Of a DNA stretch of 64,000 nt, positions 61,958-64,000 are shown piece after piece. The position numbers and the translations under genes were made by a program. Source of the DNA: Pampus argenteus (Eukaryota > Chordata > Actinopteri > Scombriformes > Stromateidae); assembly GCA_036937835.1 (NCBI GenBank), contig CM072866.1:15904501-15968500 (forward strand), written 5' to 3'. The notes beneath the pieces were generated by a model that did not search any database, was not told where the DNA came from, and saw only the letters and a list, made by a program, of their open reading frames with translations. Position 1 is the stretch's first letter; every line of letters begins with the position of its first letter.

Positions 61958-64000
61958 GTGTGTATTTATCAGTCTGGTATTGTGTGTGTGGGTGTTTTTC
62001 ATTTTTTTTCGTCAGTGACTACACACCATGTGTGAATGATCGATGGGTCTTTCTGAAGTGTGAGTGCGTGAGTAATGTGTCTGTGAGTGTGTGATGCGCA
62101 GACACGTGTGCTTGCATACGTGCGCTCTCTTTTTTTTTCTATGAGTCCATAAGGAACTGACGTTTGGTCTATGGAGTCGGGGACATTGAAGATGTTTAGC
62201 AGACTGATTAATGACCCTTTCACTGCAGGTGCAGGGGTGTATGAGTGGGTGTGATGTGATAATGTGTGTCTGCATGTAGAAGTGTGTGTTTCATACCACA
62301 CCAACACTGCATCAGAACATTTTTGCATGTTTATGTGCAGTGGAGCAGTGACATTCCCACAGTGTGCAAGCTTCACACCTTTAAAAGAGAAACTTTAACA
62401 CTGTTTGTGCACAAGATCTGGCTGCATCATGTTCCAGGTTTGTCACAGCTCAGTCGCTGTTTCATAGCCTGGAAATGTTGTAAAAGCAGAGCATCTGTTA
62501 TACATTTAGTGCACAGTTGTTTACCGGAATTTCGTATTTTACAAACAAACAAACAGTTTTTGCCACTAATTTTAAATGACTGACTCTTTTGCTTTACACC
62601 AAGACAGAGGGCAAGACAAGAAATAATGAAAAAAAAGAAAAGTTTAAATTGTTTATATGGTACAATATTATTTTGATCAGTTTATGAAAAGTATCCTTCT
62701 ATTGAAATTTCAATGGGTTTGGGCCTGTTTATTCTAATCAAGGTGTTGGTTTATTTGGAGAATTTTAATCCTGTTTGGGCTTTGAAAACAATTATAATTA
62801 GAATTTTAAACTCTGTATAAATTTAGCTAGCGTCAGGTTAAGGTGTTTATGTTATACAGCAGCATCAATGTTGTTAGTGTTGTTAATGTTGTCTTTTAAT
62901 TGTATGTTACCACAGCTGTGGATGAGTCAGTGATTGGGAAGTATATTGAAAACAGCTGAGGCAAATCAGCCAAAACAAGTATGACTTCATTGCTCTGTCT
63001 GATTTAACGCTACGCTCCATTAGTAGGGCTCTGGTGTTTGATTAGAGGTGAAACTTAAGGGCAGTAAATATTGCTTGATAGCTTGACAGTACTCTACTGT
63101 TTGTTTGATTCACCCAAATTACAGTGTTTGCCTGCATTGTGTTGTTGTGACAGTTTTGGTTTTATTTGGTATTTTTTGAGGTTTCTTCTGAAAAAAAAAT
63201 TGAACTGTCAACTAGGTGGTCTGTGCAATGGGGACATTAATTCTGGGAAGGAATGTCAAATCACAGATATTGATAAATCCCAAACCTGCACACATACAAC
63301 TAAGCATGCCTTTTTTTATTTTACTTTTCATTACTGGGTGAAGCAACGCTTAACCAGGTGATTAAGTTAAGTTAATCACATCGATTAGCGCAATGTGTAT
63401 TGTTACATGGTTTATTATAAGGACGCTGAAATTAGACACTCATGTTACCTTCTTTCAAAAATAGCCTGAACTCAATCAACTTACACACATAAGTACAATC
63501 TACCGAGACAATAACAGTAATAATGTGCAAAATATTGGACTTCAGGATCAGCCTGTAATTGTTTGGCCTCAAAACAGTTACATCATGTTGGATACGGTAA
63601 AGCCACAGGGACCAGAGTGCAGCTGGTTTTCTGTCCTAGCACCTAGTTAATTGGCTACACCTGGTGTCCCGAGTGTAAATAATTTCCTGATTAGATTGTT
63701 AAAATGGTAGCAGCACGGATCTTGAAAGGCAGGATTGAAAGAACCACTGCAGCATAAATGTCCCCAAACGGATGTGAACAGAACACAAATGTACTTTAAA
63801 TTCACGCGTCATGCTGAATTACAGGGGAATGTGTATAAAATGACTCATATTTCAGTGAGACTCTTACATTTGATGTGATGTTCCAGCCATAAAAATGGTG
63901 TTTCAGGTTTGAATTATAAGCCTTTATATACTATGTCTGCAATGAATAGCAGCAGATACACAATATGTGATGCTTCAAGGAGAGTAGAAAATTGAATTAA
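61958..64000. other. cabp4 intron 5, open at the window end
   Basis: After the 144-nt EF-hand exon no continuation encoding the expected GG-x-VDF segment was found. The intron appears to run past the window end. The sequence is AT-rich with scattered TG-rich parts at 61980-62300. Confidence 0.5.

Noticed and set aside
1..64000. CRISPR arrays, rRNA, tRNA or bacterial-type operons
   Set aside because: The tandem repeats are microsatellites without spacer structure. The only tRNA-like text is the retroviral primer site at 59732-59748.

Overview
The window is vertebrate nuclear DNA, almost certainly from a ray-finned (percomorph-like) teleost. Small GT-AG exons encode vertebrate-specific proteins, the introns are crowded with CA/GA microsatellites, the C1-inhibitor gene has the fish architecture with two N-terminal immunoglobulin domains, and several interspersed repeats typical of teleosts are present. 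There is no prokaryotic, organellar or CRISPR content. Most open frames are chance frames in introns or low-complexity DNA. Identities below come from reading exon translations by eye, not from database searches.

Four genes are supported. (1) 237-3031, minus: tmem134, all seven coding exons, 199 residues. (2) 5014-8998, plus: serping1 (C1 inhibitor), ten coding exons, 597 residues, with a signal peptide, two Ig-like domains and a serpin domain whose reactive loop keeps the P1 arginine. Genes 1 and 2 are divergent, about 2 kb apart. (3) 12172-34013, minus: a double-C2 gene of the DOC2 family, ten coding exons, 425 residues, with a Munc13-interacting segment, C2A and C2B; probably doc2g. (4) 49214 to beyond 61957, plus: the first part of an EF-hand gene of the CaBP family, best matched to cabp4; its later EF-hand exons lie past the window end or were not found. 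Genes 3 and 4 are divergent, about 15 kb apart, with no recognised gene between them. The genes do not form a pathway. DOC2 and CaBP4 are both calcium-linked synaptic proteins, C1 inhibitor is a secreted protease inhibitor of plasma cascades, and TMEM134 is a small membrane protein.

The main accessory feature is an endogenous retrovirus, 53303-60328, on the minus strand in the large cabp4 intron. It has two 573-bp LTRs that are identical by eye, a 5-bp target duplication GATAT, a primer-binding site matching tRNA-Tyr, a polypurine tract, a shortened gag, a pol broken by stops and frameshifts but with recognisable protease, reverse transcriptase, RNase H and integrase segments, and an env reduced to its leader joined to the cytoplasmic tail. 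Identical LTRs around a decayed interior suggest a recent insertion of an already defective copy. Other mobile remnants are a BED zinc-finger fragment of a hAT-like element in a tmem134 intron, a candidate solo LTR near 37.4-37.8 kb, and several degenerate teleost repeats.
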